Assembly (NCBI GenBank): GCA_945902075.1
Contig: CAMDMA010000010.1
Coordinates: 1 to 64,000, forward strand
Length of the DNA: 64,000 bases
Direction: 5' to 3'
DNA from: Candidatus Kuenenia stuttgartensis
GTDB taxonomy: Bacteria > Planctomycetota > Phycisphaerae > Phycisphaerales > SM1A02
The number at the start of each line of letters is the position of its first letter. The stretch's first letter is position 1. Position numbers and translations under genes: made by a program. Below, one piece after another: positions 56,143 through 64,000 of the stretch. Below the pieces are notes generated by a model. It was given only the letters and a program-made list of their open reading frames with translations. It was not told the origin of the DNA and made no database searches.

Positions 56143-57930
56143 TCAGGACGATGAAATCTCGCTGGGCGTGAAGCCCTCGATCTGGGCGAAGTTGGCGATT
56201 TCACTCGGCGTCGTATCGCCGCGGAGAATCTTGATCTTGCCGTCTTCGACGAGACTTCGCATGCCGCCGCGGATGGCCGCTGCACGAAGTTTCGAGATGC
56301 CTGAGCGGTTGAACGCGAGATCGCGGATCTCGGAGTTCATCGTCATGAGTTCAAAGATGGCGCGACGACCGCGGTAGCCCGAACCTCCGCATACCGCACA
56401 ACCAACAGGGCGCATCATCGTGCTGTCCGCGAGTTCATCGTCGGTGATACCAACGAGGCGGAGTACCTTGCGATCAGGGTTTTCTTCAGGTGCCTTGCAC
56501 TCCTTACAAAGAATACGCACGAGACGCTGGCCCATCACCGCCTGGATTGAGCTGGCGACAAGGAACGGCTTTACTCCCATGTCGATGAGTCGCGTGATCG
56601 CGCTCGGAGCATCGTTGGTGTGCAACGTGGAGAAAACCATGTGACCAGTGAGCGCAGCCTGAATGGCGATGTCGGCAACTTCCCGGTCGCGGATTTCGCC
56701 GACGAGGATGATGTTTGGCGCTTGACGCAACATCGAGCGCAGAATCGCAGAGAAAGTAAGGCCGATCGATTCACGCACCTGCACCTGGTTGATGCCCTTG
56801 AAGGCGTACTCGACCGGGTCTTCTGCGGTGATGATCTTTCGATCGGTCGTGTTCAGATCGTTGAGCGCGGAGTAGAGCGTGGTCGTCTTACCTGAGCCCG
56901 TGGGCCCCGTGACGAGAAAGATGCCGTTTGGCCGGCGAATGATGCGATTAAACGCCTCAAGATTGTCGCGCTGGAACCCAAGACCTTCGAGCCCAATACG
57001 CGCGCTGTCGGGACGCAGAATACGAAGTACAACGCTCTCGCCATGGACCGCTGGGCAGGCAGAGACACGGAAGTCAATGACTTTGCCATCGACCGTCTGC
57101 TTGATACGACCGTCCTGCGGGACGCGTCGCTCCGAGATATTCACGCCCGCCATCAGCTTGATACGCGCGAGCACTTGATTCTGCATGCGCTTCGGAATCA
57201 GGTCGCGCTCGACGCATACGCCGTCGATGCGATAGCGAAGCAGCACACTTTCCTTGCGAGGCTCGATGTGGATGTCGCTTGCCCGATTGATCACGGCTTC
57301 TTCGATAAACCGCGCAACGAGACGCATCACCCCGGAGTCGTTGGGATTGGCATCAGCGTCGAGAGAACTGTCTCGCGACTTGTCCGACGACTTATCTTGG
57401 GAACTGTCCCTCGATGAGTCCTTCGACCGATCTACCGAAGCGGTCACCAAGGACCTGCTCATGTCCCCCTCGGAGAACTTCGGAGCACTCGCTTCTCCAC
57501 TGAGAAATCCGGTGATCTGCGATCGTGGAGCAATCGCGCCGATGTCGACGCGCTGCACCTTTGCAATCATCTGGATCTGATCCGGGCCTTCGATATCTAG
57601 CGGATCGTGCACGCAGAGAAACAACACCCCGCGCTCATCCTTCCTCATGGGCAGGATGGAATACTTGCGCTGCGCCTCGGACTTCACCAAGGTTAGATCA
57701 AACTTGGCAATCGTCTCCGGGCTTGACAAATCAAGAAACTCAACGCCAAATTGGGTTGCGAGGGCCTTAGCAATGTCTGCCTCCTGGCACGAGCCGCCTT
57801 CGATAAGTACCTCGCCGAGGCGCTTCTGGGTTGCGGTCGCTTCCGTGATGGCGTTGACCACCGTGGGCAGATCGACCACGCCCATCTCAATCAGGATCTC
57901 ACCGAGTTTCTTCTTGCTTCTACGTGCCAA
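56143..57930 (-). CDS. pilB: Second assembly ATPase (GspE/PilB) with MshEN N-terminal domain
   Basis: A 595-aa assembly ATPase paralogous to the one at 52849. N-terminal MshEN-type domain (LGEILIEMGVVDLPTVVNAI and LGEVLIEGGSCQEADIAKAL repeats, residues about 9-85), a Ser/Asp/Lys-rich linker at 168-192, then the ATPase core with ASDIHIEPR, Walker A GPTGSGKTTT, EDPVEYAFKGINQ, LRQAPNIILVGEIRD, LTGHMVFSTLHTNDAPSA and tetracysteine CKEC...CAVC. TTG 57930 is the likely start (GGAG 8 bases upstream); no ATG or GTG fits. First gene of the ten-gene leftward operon. Confidence 0.9.
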   Translation of the reverse strand: MARRSKKKLGEILIEMGVVDLPTVVNAITEATATQKRLGEVLIEGGSCQEADIAKALATQFGVEFLDLSSPETIAKFDLTLVKSEAQRKYSILPMRKDERGVLFLCVHDPLDIEGPDQIQMIAKVQRVDIGAIAPRSQITGFLSGEASAPKFSEGDMSRSLVTASVDRSKDSSRDSSQDKSSDKSRDSSLDADANPNDSGVMRLVARFIEEAVINRASDIHIEPRKESVLLRYRIDGVCVERDLIPKRMQNQVLARIKLMAGVNISERRVPQDGRIKQTVDGKVIDFRVSACPAVHGESVVLRILRPDSARIGLEGLGFQRDNLEAFNRIIRRPNGIFLVTGPTGSGKTTTLYSALNDLNTTDRKIITAEDPVEYAFKGINQVQVRESIGLTFSAILRSMLRQAPNIILVGEIRDREVADIAIQAALTGHMVFSTLHTNDAPSAITRLIDMGVKPFLVASSIQAVMGQRLVRILCKECKAPEENPDRKVLRLVGITDDELADSTMMRPVGCAVCGGSGYRGRRAIFELMTMNSEIRDLAFNRSGISKLRAAAIRGGMRSLVEDGKIKILRGDTTPSEIANFAQIEGFTPSEISSS

Positions 57931-57979
57931 TTTCGCGTCTCCGAAAACAATGGGGCGGCCGCGTGATGCGGAGTCTCGT

Positions 57980-58008
57980 AGTATCGCGGTTCCGACGTCC
58001 GGCCGCAA
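57980..58008 (-). promoter_or_regulatory. Promoter of the pilus/secretion operon
   Basis: On the minus strand TTGCGG (58008-58003), 17-base spacer, GATACT (57985-57980), about 50 bases before the TTG start of pilB. Shares the 132-bp divergent region with coaB. Confidence 0.6.
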
Positions 58009-58062
58009 CCGTCGCGGTCGAAAGACTTTCGGAAAGCGAAGCCATCGGGCGGCGCGACGAGC

Positions 58063-58767
58063 ATGCACGATATCCCTCCGCAAGCGTCCAACCCCTGCTC
58101 GAGATCGCTCTATTCCGTGCGGTCTGCGCTTGTCACCGCCGGGCCGACCGAAGAGCCGATCGACGCTGTGCGATTCCTTGGCAATCGTTCGTCCGGACGC
58201 CTGGGCCTTGCCATTGCCGAGGCTCTCGCGGACCGCGGCGTGCCAGTGACCCTGCTCCTCGGGCCGATCCGAGTGCCCGTGCCCGCTGATCCGCGCGTGA
58301 CGGTCCTTCGTTTTCGAACCGCGGCAGAACTTGAGGCGCTCCTTCGGCGTCACCTACCGCAGTTCGATCTTGTGGTCATGGCGGCAGCGGTCGCCGACTA
58401 CCGGCCCAAGAAACTGGCGGCGGGCAAACTGCGTCGGGATGCGGAGAGCCTTACGATCGAGCTCGAGGGCGTGCCCGATCTGCTCGCGACCACACGCGAA
58501 CTCCGGAAGCCCGGCGCGCGCGTCATCGGATTTGCCCTCGAACCGCGCGAGCGCCTCGAAAGCTCCGCGCGCGAGAAGCTCGAACGCAAAGACCTCACGG
58601 GTATCGTTGCAAACCCGCTCGAGACGATGGATGCCGACGGAATTGACGGAACGCTCTTTCTCCGCGACGGCCGCGTTCGGACCCCCGGCGGCGTGATTCC
58701 GAAGCCGGATTTTGCGCGCTGGCTTGCTGCCGAACTCACCAGTGAATACTCCGCGACGGCGCACTGA
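58063..58767 (+). CDS. coaB: Phosphopantothenate--cysteine ligase (CoaB), stand-alone
   Basis: A 234-aa protein corresponding to the CoaB half of CoaBC. It joins 4'-phosphopantothenate to cysteine in coenzyme A synthesis. Motifs: LVTAGPTEEPIDAVRFLGNRSSGRLG at the N-terminus (nucleotide and phosphate binding), MAAAVADYRP, and KLERKDLTGIVANPL with the conserved Lys and Asn. The usual CoaC flavoprotein decarboxylase half is missing; it must be encoded elsewhere. ATG 58063 gives a 20-residue unconserved N-terminus; the ORF lacks a closer good start. Confidence 0.9.
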   Translation: MHDIPPQASNPCSRSLYSVRSALVTAGPTEEPIDAVRFLGNRSSGRLGLAIAEALADRGVPVTLLLGPIRVPVPADPRVTVLRFRTAAELEALLRRHLPQFDLVVMAAAVADYRPKKLAAGKLRRDAESLTIELEGVPDLLATTRELRKPGARVIGFALEPRERLESSAREKLERKDLTGIVANPLETMDADGIDGTLFLRDGRVRTPGGVIPKPDFARWLAAELTSEYSATAH

Positions 58768-58830
58768 AGTAGGCGTGAATGCCTGCGTCCGCTTGGCCAC
58801 AATGTCGGCAGTTTCCACTACAGTTCACCG

Positions 58831-59841
58831 ATGCAAATTGGAATGATTGGACTCGGGCGCATGGGCGCAAACATGGTTCGCCGACTGATCAAGGGCGGCC
58901 ACTCTGTCGTGGTTTTTGATGTGAATGCGAAGGCCGTCAGCGACCTCGCGCTTGAAGGCGCGATCGCGGCGACGAGCCTCTCCGATTTGTGTGCAAAACT
59001 TCCCGGGCCGCGCAATGTGTGGCTCATGCTGCCGGTCGCATTTGTTGATGCAACGATTCAGGCCCTTCTCCCGCACCTTGCGAAAGACGACTGCCTCATC
59101 GACGGCGGTAACAGTTGCTACGTCGACGACATTCGCCGATCGAAGGACCTTGCCGCCCGAGGCCTCCACTATGTCGATGTCGGAGTCTCTGGCGGCGTTT
59201 GGGGCCTTGAGCGGGGTTACTGCCAGATGATCGGCGGCGACGCTGCTGCCGTCGGTCGACTCGACGCGATCTTCAACACCCTCGCGCCGGGCCTCGGTAA
59301 CATTCCACGAAATCCGGATGGTGCCAAACTCGGCACCGCCGAAGCGGGTTACCTCCACTGCGGTGCGAGCGGTGCTGGCCACTTCGTCAAAATGGTTCAT
59401 AACGGAATTGAGTACGGTTTGATGGCGGCCTACGCGGAAGGACTCAACATCCTCAAGCACGCCGACGCCGGGAAGCACCAGCGCGAGGCCGATGCCGAAA
59501 CCACTCCGCTCCGCGAGCCCGAGCACTACCAATACGAGTTTGACCTTGCGGCAATCACCGAACTTTGGCGTCGCGGCAGCGTGGTCGGGTCGTGGCTCCT
59601 CGACCTCACCGCTCAGGCGATGGCGAGCGACCCAGGCCTTGAGAAGTTTGGTGGTCGCGTGAGCGATTCGGGAGAAGGTCGTTGGACGCTTGCAGCGGCG
59701 AATGACGAAGGCGTCCCCGCACCGGTGCTGGCCGCCGCGCTCTTTGGCCGCTTCACGTCGCGCGGCAACGCAGACTTTATGAACAAGATCATGAGCGCGC
59801 AGCGGTTTGCGTTCGGCGGTCACCTCGAGAAGGCTCACTAA
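58831..59841 (+). CDS. gnd: 6-phosphogluconate dehydrogenase, decarboxylating (short GndA/YqeC type)
   Basis: A 336-aa enzyme converting 6-phosphogluconate to ribulose-5-phosphate + CO2 with NAD(P)H. Rossmann motif GMIGLGRMGANMVRRL, DGGNSCYVDDIRRS, DVGVSGGVWGLERGYCQMIGG, and the active-site KMVHNGIEYG. About 130 residues shorter at the C-terminus than the classical 470-aa enzyme, as in the GndA/YqeC subgroup, which often prefers NAD. A TACAGT hexamer ends six bases before ATG 58831 and there is no Shine-Dalgarno, suggesting a leaderless transcript. Confidence 0.92.
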   Translation: MQIGMIGLGRMGANMVRRLIKGGHSVVVFDVNAKAVSDLALEGAIAATSLSDLCAKLPGPRNVWLMLPVAFVDATIQALLPHLAKDDCLIDGGNSCYVDDIRRSKDLAARGLHYVDVGVSGGVWGLERGYCQMIGGDAAAVGRLDAIFNTLAPGLGNIPRNPDGAKLGTAEAGYLHCGASGAGHFVKMVHNGIEYGLMAAYAEGLNILKHADAGKHQREADAETTPLREPEHYQYEFDLAAITELWRRGSVVGSWLLDLTAQAMASDPGLEKFGGRVSDSGEGRWTLAAANDEGVPAPVLAAALFGRFTSRGNADFMNKIMSAQRFAFGGHLEKAH

Positions 59842-59940
59842 GGACGCTCGGGCGACGGCACGCGTGTCTTTCCAAAGGAATGTGTTGTGGAGAGAGTCCC
59901 GAACGTGCACGTTTCGATCAGGCTGTACGATCTTTCCAAA

Positions 59941-60022
59941 GGGCCCGTGGCGAAAATGGCAGACGCAGCGGACTTAAAATCCGCGGCCGCAAGGCGTGTG
60001 GGTTCAATTCCCACCGGGCCCA
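59941..60022 (+). tRNA. tRNA-Leu (anticodon TAA)
   Basis: Acceptor GGGCCCG/CGGGCCC, GGC-type D arm, anticodon stem CGGA/TCCG with loop CTTAAAA (anticodon TAA), a long class II variable arm (GGCCGCAAGGCGT) and T arm GTGGG/CCCAC with TTCAATT. Discriminator A; CCA not encoded. TACGAT at 59926 could be the -10. Confidence 0.95.
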
Positions 60023-60175
60023 CTGCATCTTGCACCAGAAGAATGCGAACTCGCCCTCCCTCGCACGAGGTCGTTCGGCCTCGTGCAACGCGTCTCGAGT
60101 AGAGCGTGCGTCCTGAGAAATCCGTATCCGCTCGAGCAACTCGCCTCAAGCAGCCGAATTCACGAAACGACTCCC

Positions 60176-61399
60176 ATGCGCATTCTCTTTGCCCTGCTTC
60201 TCTCTGCTGTCGTCCTGCTCCCCTTGGTCGCGTATGCGCGAATCTCTCACCAGGTGTCAGCCCCCACTTCAACCCCTACCTCTGGCAAGACCGACGCCAA
60301 CAATCCACCGAAGGACTCCGCCGTGCAGCCTGCCACTGTCGCCACCACTCGGAAATACTCTCGCTCGAGCTACGACATCACGCCGCTCGCGAAGGCGACG
60401 GTCGCCGAGCTCGCGAAGAAACTTTCGCCCGAGGCCTACCGCATCACTCAAAATGCAGGCACGGAACCGGCCTTCTGTGGAACCCTTCTCGACAACAAAA
60501 AGAATGGATCCTACTACTGCGTTGTCTGCGGGCTTCCGCTCTTCACCAGCTCGCACAAGTTTGACTCGGGTTCCGGGTGGCCAAGTTTCTTTGCACCTTC
60601 CGACCCTGATCATGTTGCCGCCCACGAAGACAACTCCCACGGTATGCAACGCGTCGAGATCAACTGCGCGCGATGCGGATCGCACCTCGGCCATGTCTTC
60701 GATGATGGCCCAAAGCCAACAGGTCTGCGCTTCTGCCTGAACGGGGCGGCCTTGGTCTTTCACGAAAAGGGCGCTGCGCTGCCGCCCGACTCGCAGCCGA
60801 TCAAGACGGAAACCGCGTACTTCGCGGGTGGATGCTTTTGGGGCGTCGAGCATTACTTTGATCTCGCACCCGGCGTGATTGCGGCCGACAGCGGCTACAT
60901 GCAAGGCTCGACGGACAAGCCGACGTACAAAGACATCTGCTCGCAAGATGAAATGCCCGCGTCTCGGAAACCTGCCGATTACAAGCCTCATGTGGAAGCC
61001 GTTCAGGTCATCTTCGATCCCGCGGTGATCAGCTACGCGCAGCTCCTCGAGGGCTTCTTTGAGATGCACGATCCAACCACACTCAATCGCCAGGGTCCAG
61101 ACTACGGAACGCAGTATCGTTCGGGTCTCTACACCGTGGGCGATGCGCAAACAGGTGAGGCTCGAAAGTATGTTGCAGAACTCAACGTGCGAAACCTCTT
61201 CGGCGGCCGGAAGGTTGTGACTGAGATCGAGCCAGCCAAGACGTTCTTCGCGGCCGAAGACTATCACCAAGATTATCTCGATAAGAACCCGGGGCGCGGA
61301 TGCCACATCGGTAAGCCATGGTGGATCACGAAGAAGACGCCACTCTCGGCCGGACCAAGCGCGAAACTTGAGACCACCCCAATCTCTCCTTCGAAGTGA
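60176..61399 (+). CDS. msrBA: Exported bifunctional methionine sulfoxide reductase (MsrB-MsrA fusion)
   Basis: A 407-aa protein with an N-terminal signal peptide ([21 protein letters not shown]), so it acts in the periplasm or cell envelope. MsrB domain comes first (about 75-195): zinc CVVC and CARC pairs, [29 protein letters not shown] with the catalytic Cys. MsrA domain follows (about 205-380): [15 protein letters not shown] with the catalytic Cys and [26 protein letters not shown]. The B-before-A order is the reverse of many fusions. It repairs both epimers of oxidised methionine. The open frame continues upstream into tRNA-Leu but the signal peptide fixes ATG 60176. apbE overlaps its stop. 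Confidence 0.93.
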   Translation: MRILFALLLSAVVLLPLVAYARISHQVSAPTSTPTSGKTDANNPPKDSAVQPATVATTRKYSRSSYDITPLAKATVAELAKKLSPEAYRITQNAGTEPAFCGTLLDNKKNGSYYCVVCGLPLFTSSHKFDSGSGWPSFFAPSDPDHVAAHEDNSHGMQRVEINCARCGSHLGHVFDDGPKPTGLRFCLNGAALVFHEKGAALPPDSQPIKTETAYFAGGCFWGVEHYFDLAPGVIAADSGYMQGSTDKPTYKDICSQDEMPASRKPADYKPHVEAVQVIFDPAVISYAQLLEGFFEMHDPTTLNRQGPDYGTQYRSGLYTVGDAQTGEARKYVAELNVRNLFGGRKVVTEIEPAKTFFAAEDYHQDYLDKNPGRGCHIGKPWWITKKTPLSAGPSAKLETTPISPSK

Positions 61400-62466
61400 A
61401 ATCGTCGCGAACATTCCGCCGCATCGTGCTCGTCGCGGTCTTTGGCTTCGTCGGATGGCGACTGTCTTCGGCTTTGCCAGGAGCAGGAGGCGGGCAAGGT
61501 TCATCTACGGGCACACTCGTACGAGATGACCGCGCGAACCGTGAGTACTTTGTCGGGACGGCGATGGGATGCCGAGTCACGATCACGATCGACGCGAATG
61601 ACCCGGTGCTCTCCAAAGCTGCCGCGCGTGCGGCGTTTGTCGAACTCGACCGACTTGAAGCGATACTTTCGGATTGGAAGTCAACATCAGCCCTCTCCGA
61701 ATGGAATGACTCGCGCGAGCTCCGCGCGAACACACCTCGAGAAATGAGCACGCTGCTCACGCGTGCGCTCGAAGTTGCCCGTGCGAGTGATGGACGCTTC
61801 GATCCAACCGTTGCGCCAGTCGTCGCGTTGTGGCGGGAGAGTCAAGCGACTGGCGCGCTTCCGTCGCGAACGACCCTCGAGGAAGCGCGTGCTCGTGTCG
61901 GGTTTGAAATGGTTCGCGTCGAGCGCGATGTTGATGCGCGCGACGTCATTGTGCGCGACCGCGAGGATATTCGCCTTGATTTTGGCGGAATCGGCAAGGG
62001 TTACGGAGCAATCTGCGCACTCGAAATCCTTCGCGCCGAAGGATGTCCGCGCGCGATGGTCGCGATCGCCGGGGATCTTGCGATTGGCGAACCACCTCGA
62101 GGCGAACCGGGATGGAAAGTTGATATCGAAACCGCCACCGAACCACTACGCATCATCGTTTCAAAGTGCGCAGTGTCGACCTCGGGCGATACCGAGCAGT
62201 GGATAGAGATCGATGGCGTTCGCTACGCGCACATCATTGATCCGCGGACCGGGCTCGGCGCGCGAAGAGCCGCGCGCGCAACCGTCATCGGTCCGCTCGA
62301 CGCCTCCGTCGATGCGTTGGGAACGGCACTCTCGCTCTGCAATACGGATGCTGAGGTCAATAGTGTCCTCCAAAGCTTTTCGGGCTTCGGAGCTCGGCTT
62401 GAGCGAGATGAAACTTCACCGAGCAGCGTCACGCTGCACGGATCTTGGTCGTCGCGAATCAAGTGA
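61396..62466 (+). CDS. apbE: FAD:protein FMN transferase (ApbE family)
   Basis: A 356-aa exported protein (basic start, one hydrophobic segment to about residue 27) that covalently attaches FMN to threonines of envelope flavoproteins, e.g. Rnf or Nqr subunits, needing Mg2+. Motifs: [10 protein letters not shown], the FAD-binding [31 protein letters not shown], the [10 protein letters not shown] stretch, and [11 protein letters not shown] and [11 protein letters not shown]. The GTG start overlaps the msrBA stop (GTGA), so the two are translationally coupled. The substrate flavoprotein is not encoded nearby. Confidence 0.92.
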   Translation: MKSSRTFRRIVLVAVFGFVGWRLSSALPGAGGGQGSSTGTLVRDDRANREYFVGTAMGCRVTITIDANDPVLSKAAARAAFVELDRLEAILSDWKSTSALSEWNDSRELRANTPREMSTLLTRALEVARASDGRFDPTVAPVVALWRESQATGALPSRTTLEEARARVGFEMVRVERDVDARDVIVRDREDIRLDFGGIGKGYGAICALEILRAEGCPRAMVAIAGDLAIGEPPRGEPGWKVDIETATEPLRIIVSKCAVSTSGDTEQWIEIDGVRYAHIIDPRTGLGARRAARATVIGPLDASVDALGTALSLCNTDAEVNSVLQSFSGFGARLERDETSPSSVTLHGSWSSRIK

Positions 62467-62473
62467 CGCGCGG

Positions 62474-63733
62474 CTACAGCCGCGTGCGCCCAGGCATCGC
62501 CACTGGTGCCTCTGGGCGAGGTCCAAACTCGACCGAATCTGGCATCAGCACTTCAGAAGAGTTCATCGCTTCATCCCAAGTGACCGCCTGTCCGGTGTAC
62601 GCCGCCATTCGCCCCATGATGGCAACCAGCGTGCTCTTCGCGACCTGCTCCGCCTCGTTGAGCGGTGTGCCTTTGAGAATCGCATTCTGAAGATCGATGT
62701 GCTCCTGGGTGTACGGATCAGTCTGCTTGCCAGTGAACTTCCAAGCGTTCTTTCCTGTGAGTTCTGCGCCACCAGAACGAAGGGTTGCCATGCCTTCGCT
62801 GCCGTTGAACAACTCTTCAACTTTGCCCTCAGTGCCATCCTGCTGGCGGCACATCGAAAATACAAAGCGATCGCCGGGATAGACATACTCAAGCCCGAAG
62901 TGATCAAAGATGTGACCGAACTTCGCGTCCGTGCGCTGTTGGCGCCCACCGACACCGCGGACCAACAGCGGATCGGCGCCCATCACCCATTGCACGACGT
63001 CAAGCTGATGCACGTGCTGCTCGACGATGTGGTCACCGGACAGCCACGAGTGATAGAGCCAATTGCGCACCTGATTCTCAACCTCTGAGCGATCCGCCGA
63101 GGGCTCGACATTCCAGAGACTGCCCATATTCCAATAGACGCGACCGGCAATGACCTTACCGATGTCACCTTTCTCAATGCGCTCAAGTGCATCGATGTAG
63201 CACTTCTCGTGACGACGCTGCGTGCCTGCCGCAACTTTGAGGTTCTTTGCGCGACTCATCGTCGCAGCCTCAATGAATCGACGCACACCTGGGCCATCGA
63301 CGGCAACAGGCTTCTCACAGAAGACGTGTTTCCCCTTCTCTGTTGCCTCTTTGAAGTGGATCGAGCGGAATCCTGGCGGGGTCGCGAGAATCACAATGTC
63401 GCAGTCCGTGGCGCAGACCTTCTTGTACGCGTCGAAGCCGGTGAACAGACGCTCTCCGGATACCGCTTTCATACCGTTTTCTGTGAGCGCGTTGTTGGCG
63501 CGAGTCACTCGCTCCTCGAAGAGATCACCCAGTGCAACCACCTCCATCGTGCAGCCCGTCTGCGCACTCGCGGAGATCGCATTGAAAAGCGCGCCGGTTC
63601 CACGCCCGCCGCAGCCGATGACCGCGATCTTCAGGACTGGCCCGCGAACAACATGCGCGTAGGCACTTGTCGCGCCGAGGATCACAGGAGAAGCCGCAGT
63701 CGCGGCAACGAATGCGCGTCGAGAAACGTCCAT
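62474..63733 (-). CDS. Gfo/Idh/MocA family oxidoreductase with Tat-type signal
   Basis: A 419-aa NAD(P)-dependent oxidoreductase. N-terminus MDVSRRAFVAATAASPVILGATSAYA is a twin-arginine signal (S-R-R-x-F), preceded by a strong ribosome binding site GGAGGAG before ATG 63733. The Rossmann domain begins LKIAVIGCGGRGTGALF; the catalytic-type motif EKPVAVD and QRRHEKCY follow, then the Gfo/Idh/MocA C-terminal domain (HVHQLDVVQWVMGADPL). Such exported members are abundant in planctomycetes, often linked to sugar or sulfated polysaccharide use; the substrate is unknown. Convergent with apbE. Fifty-five bp upstream lies the end of an FGE-like gene. Confidence 0.88.
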   Translation of the reverse strand: MDVSRRAFVAATAASPVILGATSAYAHVVRGPVLKIAVIGCGGRGTGALFNAISASAQTGCTMEVVALGDLFEERVTRANNALTENGMKAVSGERLFTGFDAYKKVCATDCDIVILATPPGFRSIHFKEATEKGKHVFCEKPVAVDGPGVRRFIEAATMSRAKNLKVAAGTQRRHEKCYIDALERIEKGDIGKVIAGRVYWNMGSLWNVEPSADRSEVENQVRNWLYHSWLSGDHIVEQHVHQLDVVQWVMGADPLLVRGVGGRQQRTDAKFGHIFDHFGLEYVYPGDRFVFSMCRQQDGTEGKVEELFNGSEGMATLRSGGAELTGKNAWKFTGKQTDPYTQEHIDLQNAILKGTPLNEAEQVAKSTLVAIMGRMAAYTGQAVTWDEAMNSSEVLMPDSVEFGPRPEAPVAMPGRTRL

Positions 63734-63788
63734 GATGCACTCCTCCGCGCGGTGCGCGGTGATTGGTGAATGCGCTGCCTCGCTCAAA

Positions 63789-64000
63789 CTACTTCTTCTC
63801 GCAGATCACGCGAAAGCCTACAAAGCCGCCGCTCGAATACCACCACTTACTCTTTGGGAACTGTGGGTCAATCTCGTTCCATTCGACTGGCTTGCATGGC
63901 TGAAACACACCGCAATCCAAGTCGGACATCGCGTCGAGAAACGAACCTCCCGCGACAGACCCCTTCGGTTCACCCGTGTTGACCCACTCGCAAGCGTTAC
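63789..64000 (-). CDS. Formylglycine-generating enzyme-like (SUMF1/FGE-sulfatase) protein, C-terminal part
   Basis: Only the last 70 residues are inside the window; the gene runs off the right end. The visible ending includes NACEWVNTG, GGSFLDAMSD, then WNEIDPQFPKSKWWYSSGGFVGFRVICEKK; the WEW/EWV-GGS and the GFVGFRV close are typical for the FGE-sulfatase (sulfatase-modifying factor) fold, common and expanded in planctomycetes. Whether it is a true Cys-to-formylglycine converting enzyme cannot be told from this fragment. Stop TAG at 63791-63789. Confidence 0.6.
   Translation of the reverse strand, partial: NACEWVNTGEPKGSVAGGSFLDAMSDLDCGVFQPCKPVEWNEIDPQFPKSKWWYSSGGFVGFRVICEKK

Noticed and set aside
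57931-58353. Upstream extension of the pilB frame
   Set aside because: Runs into coaB in antisense; MshEN domain starts at the TTG 57930 with GGAG upstream.

Overview
The window looks like chromosome of a planctomycete, most likely class Phycisphaerae. This is inferred from the high GC content, the diderm-type pilus and pseudopilin machinery, the many proteins with a prepilin-type N-terminus, the DUF3891 and sulfatase-modifying-factor-like proteins, and the C-terminal DLDGSGTIGAGDL / DRNGSVGADDL dockerin-like repeat on a large exported protease. No 16S gene is present, so the class is an inference. I see no phage, plasmid, transposase or CRISPR array; nearly everything reads as host backbone plus lineage-specific genes.

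Layout. 1-5.4 kb: 3' end of the housekeeping sigma factor with a strong terminator, a 14-bp tandem repeat, then a leftward five-gene operon (MFS transporter, coiled-coil protein, two WXG100-like small proteins, aldehyde dehydrogenase). 5.6-13.9 kb: isoprenoid genes ispG, ispA-like and dxs, interleaved with a putative lipase, a prepilin-like protein, a TraB-like protein with a GspG-like insert, and an ExbB-like channel. 14-20.5 kb: a glutamine-amidotransferase-like protein without its catalytic Cys, ATP-type PEP carboxykinase, tRNA-His, a nitrilase, an unrecognised protein, tRNA-Phe, a stand-alone GspE N-terminal (MshEN-like) protein and a possible PD-(D/E)XK protein. 20.5-27.5 kb: hflX and tsaD, a GGQ release-factor-like protein, an M20 amidohydrolase and a large M12B-type metalloprotease. 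27.8-38.8 kb: rplK-rplA-rplJ-rplL-rpoB-rpoC, ended by a strong terminator.

38.9-58 kb: a DUF3891 protein, then a leftward ten-gene type IV pilus / type II secretion-like operon (GspE/PilB, PilT, second GspE, GspF, five pseudopilins and a 1757-aa GspK-like protein) with its own promoter and terminator. 58-64 kb: coaB, gnd, tRNA-Leu, an exported MsrB-MsrA fusion, apbE, a Tat-exported Gfo/Idh/MocA oxidoreductase and the end of a formylglycine-generating-enzyme-like gene.

How the parts relate. ispG, dxs and the prenyl synthase form a dispersed isoprenoid module. The ribosomal protein/RNA polymerase block and the partial sigma gene are core transcription and translation. The secretion operon supplies two assembly ATPases, a retraction ATPase, platform protein and pseudopilins, but secretin, prepilin peptidase and GspC/L/M are not in the window. 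Three themes stand out: a WXG100-like operon in a probable diderm, an enlarged and partly duplicated pseudopilin set with a GspG-like module also grafted into a TraB-like protein, and at least seven loci with short 11-15 bp tandem repeats, some in frame at protein N-termini. Several genes also have a -10-like hexamer only 6-10 nt before the start codon and no Shine-Dalgarno sequence, suggesting leaderless transcripts.
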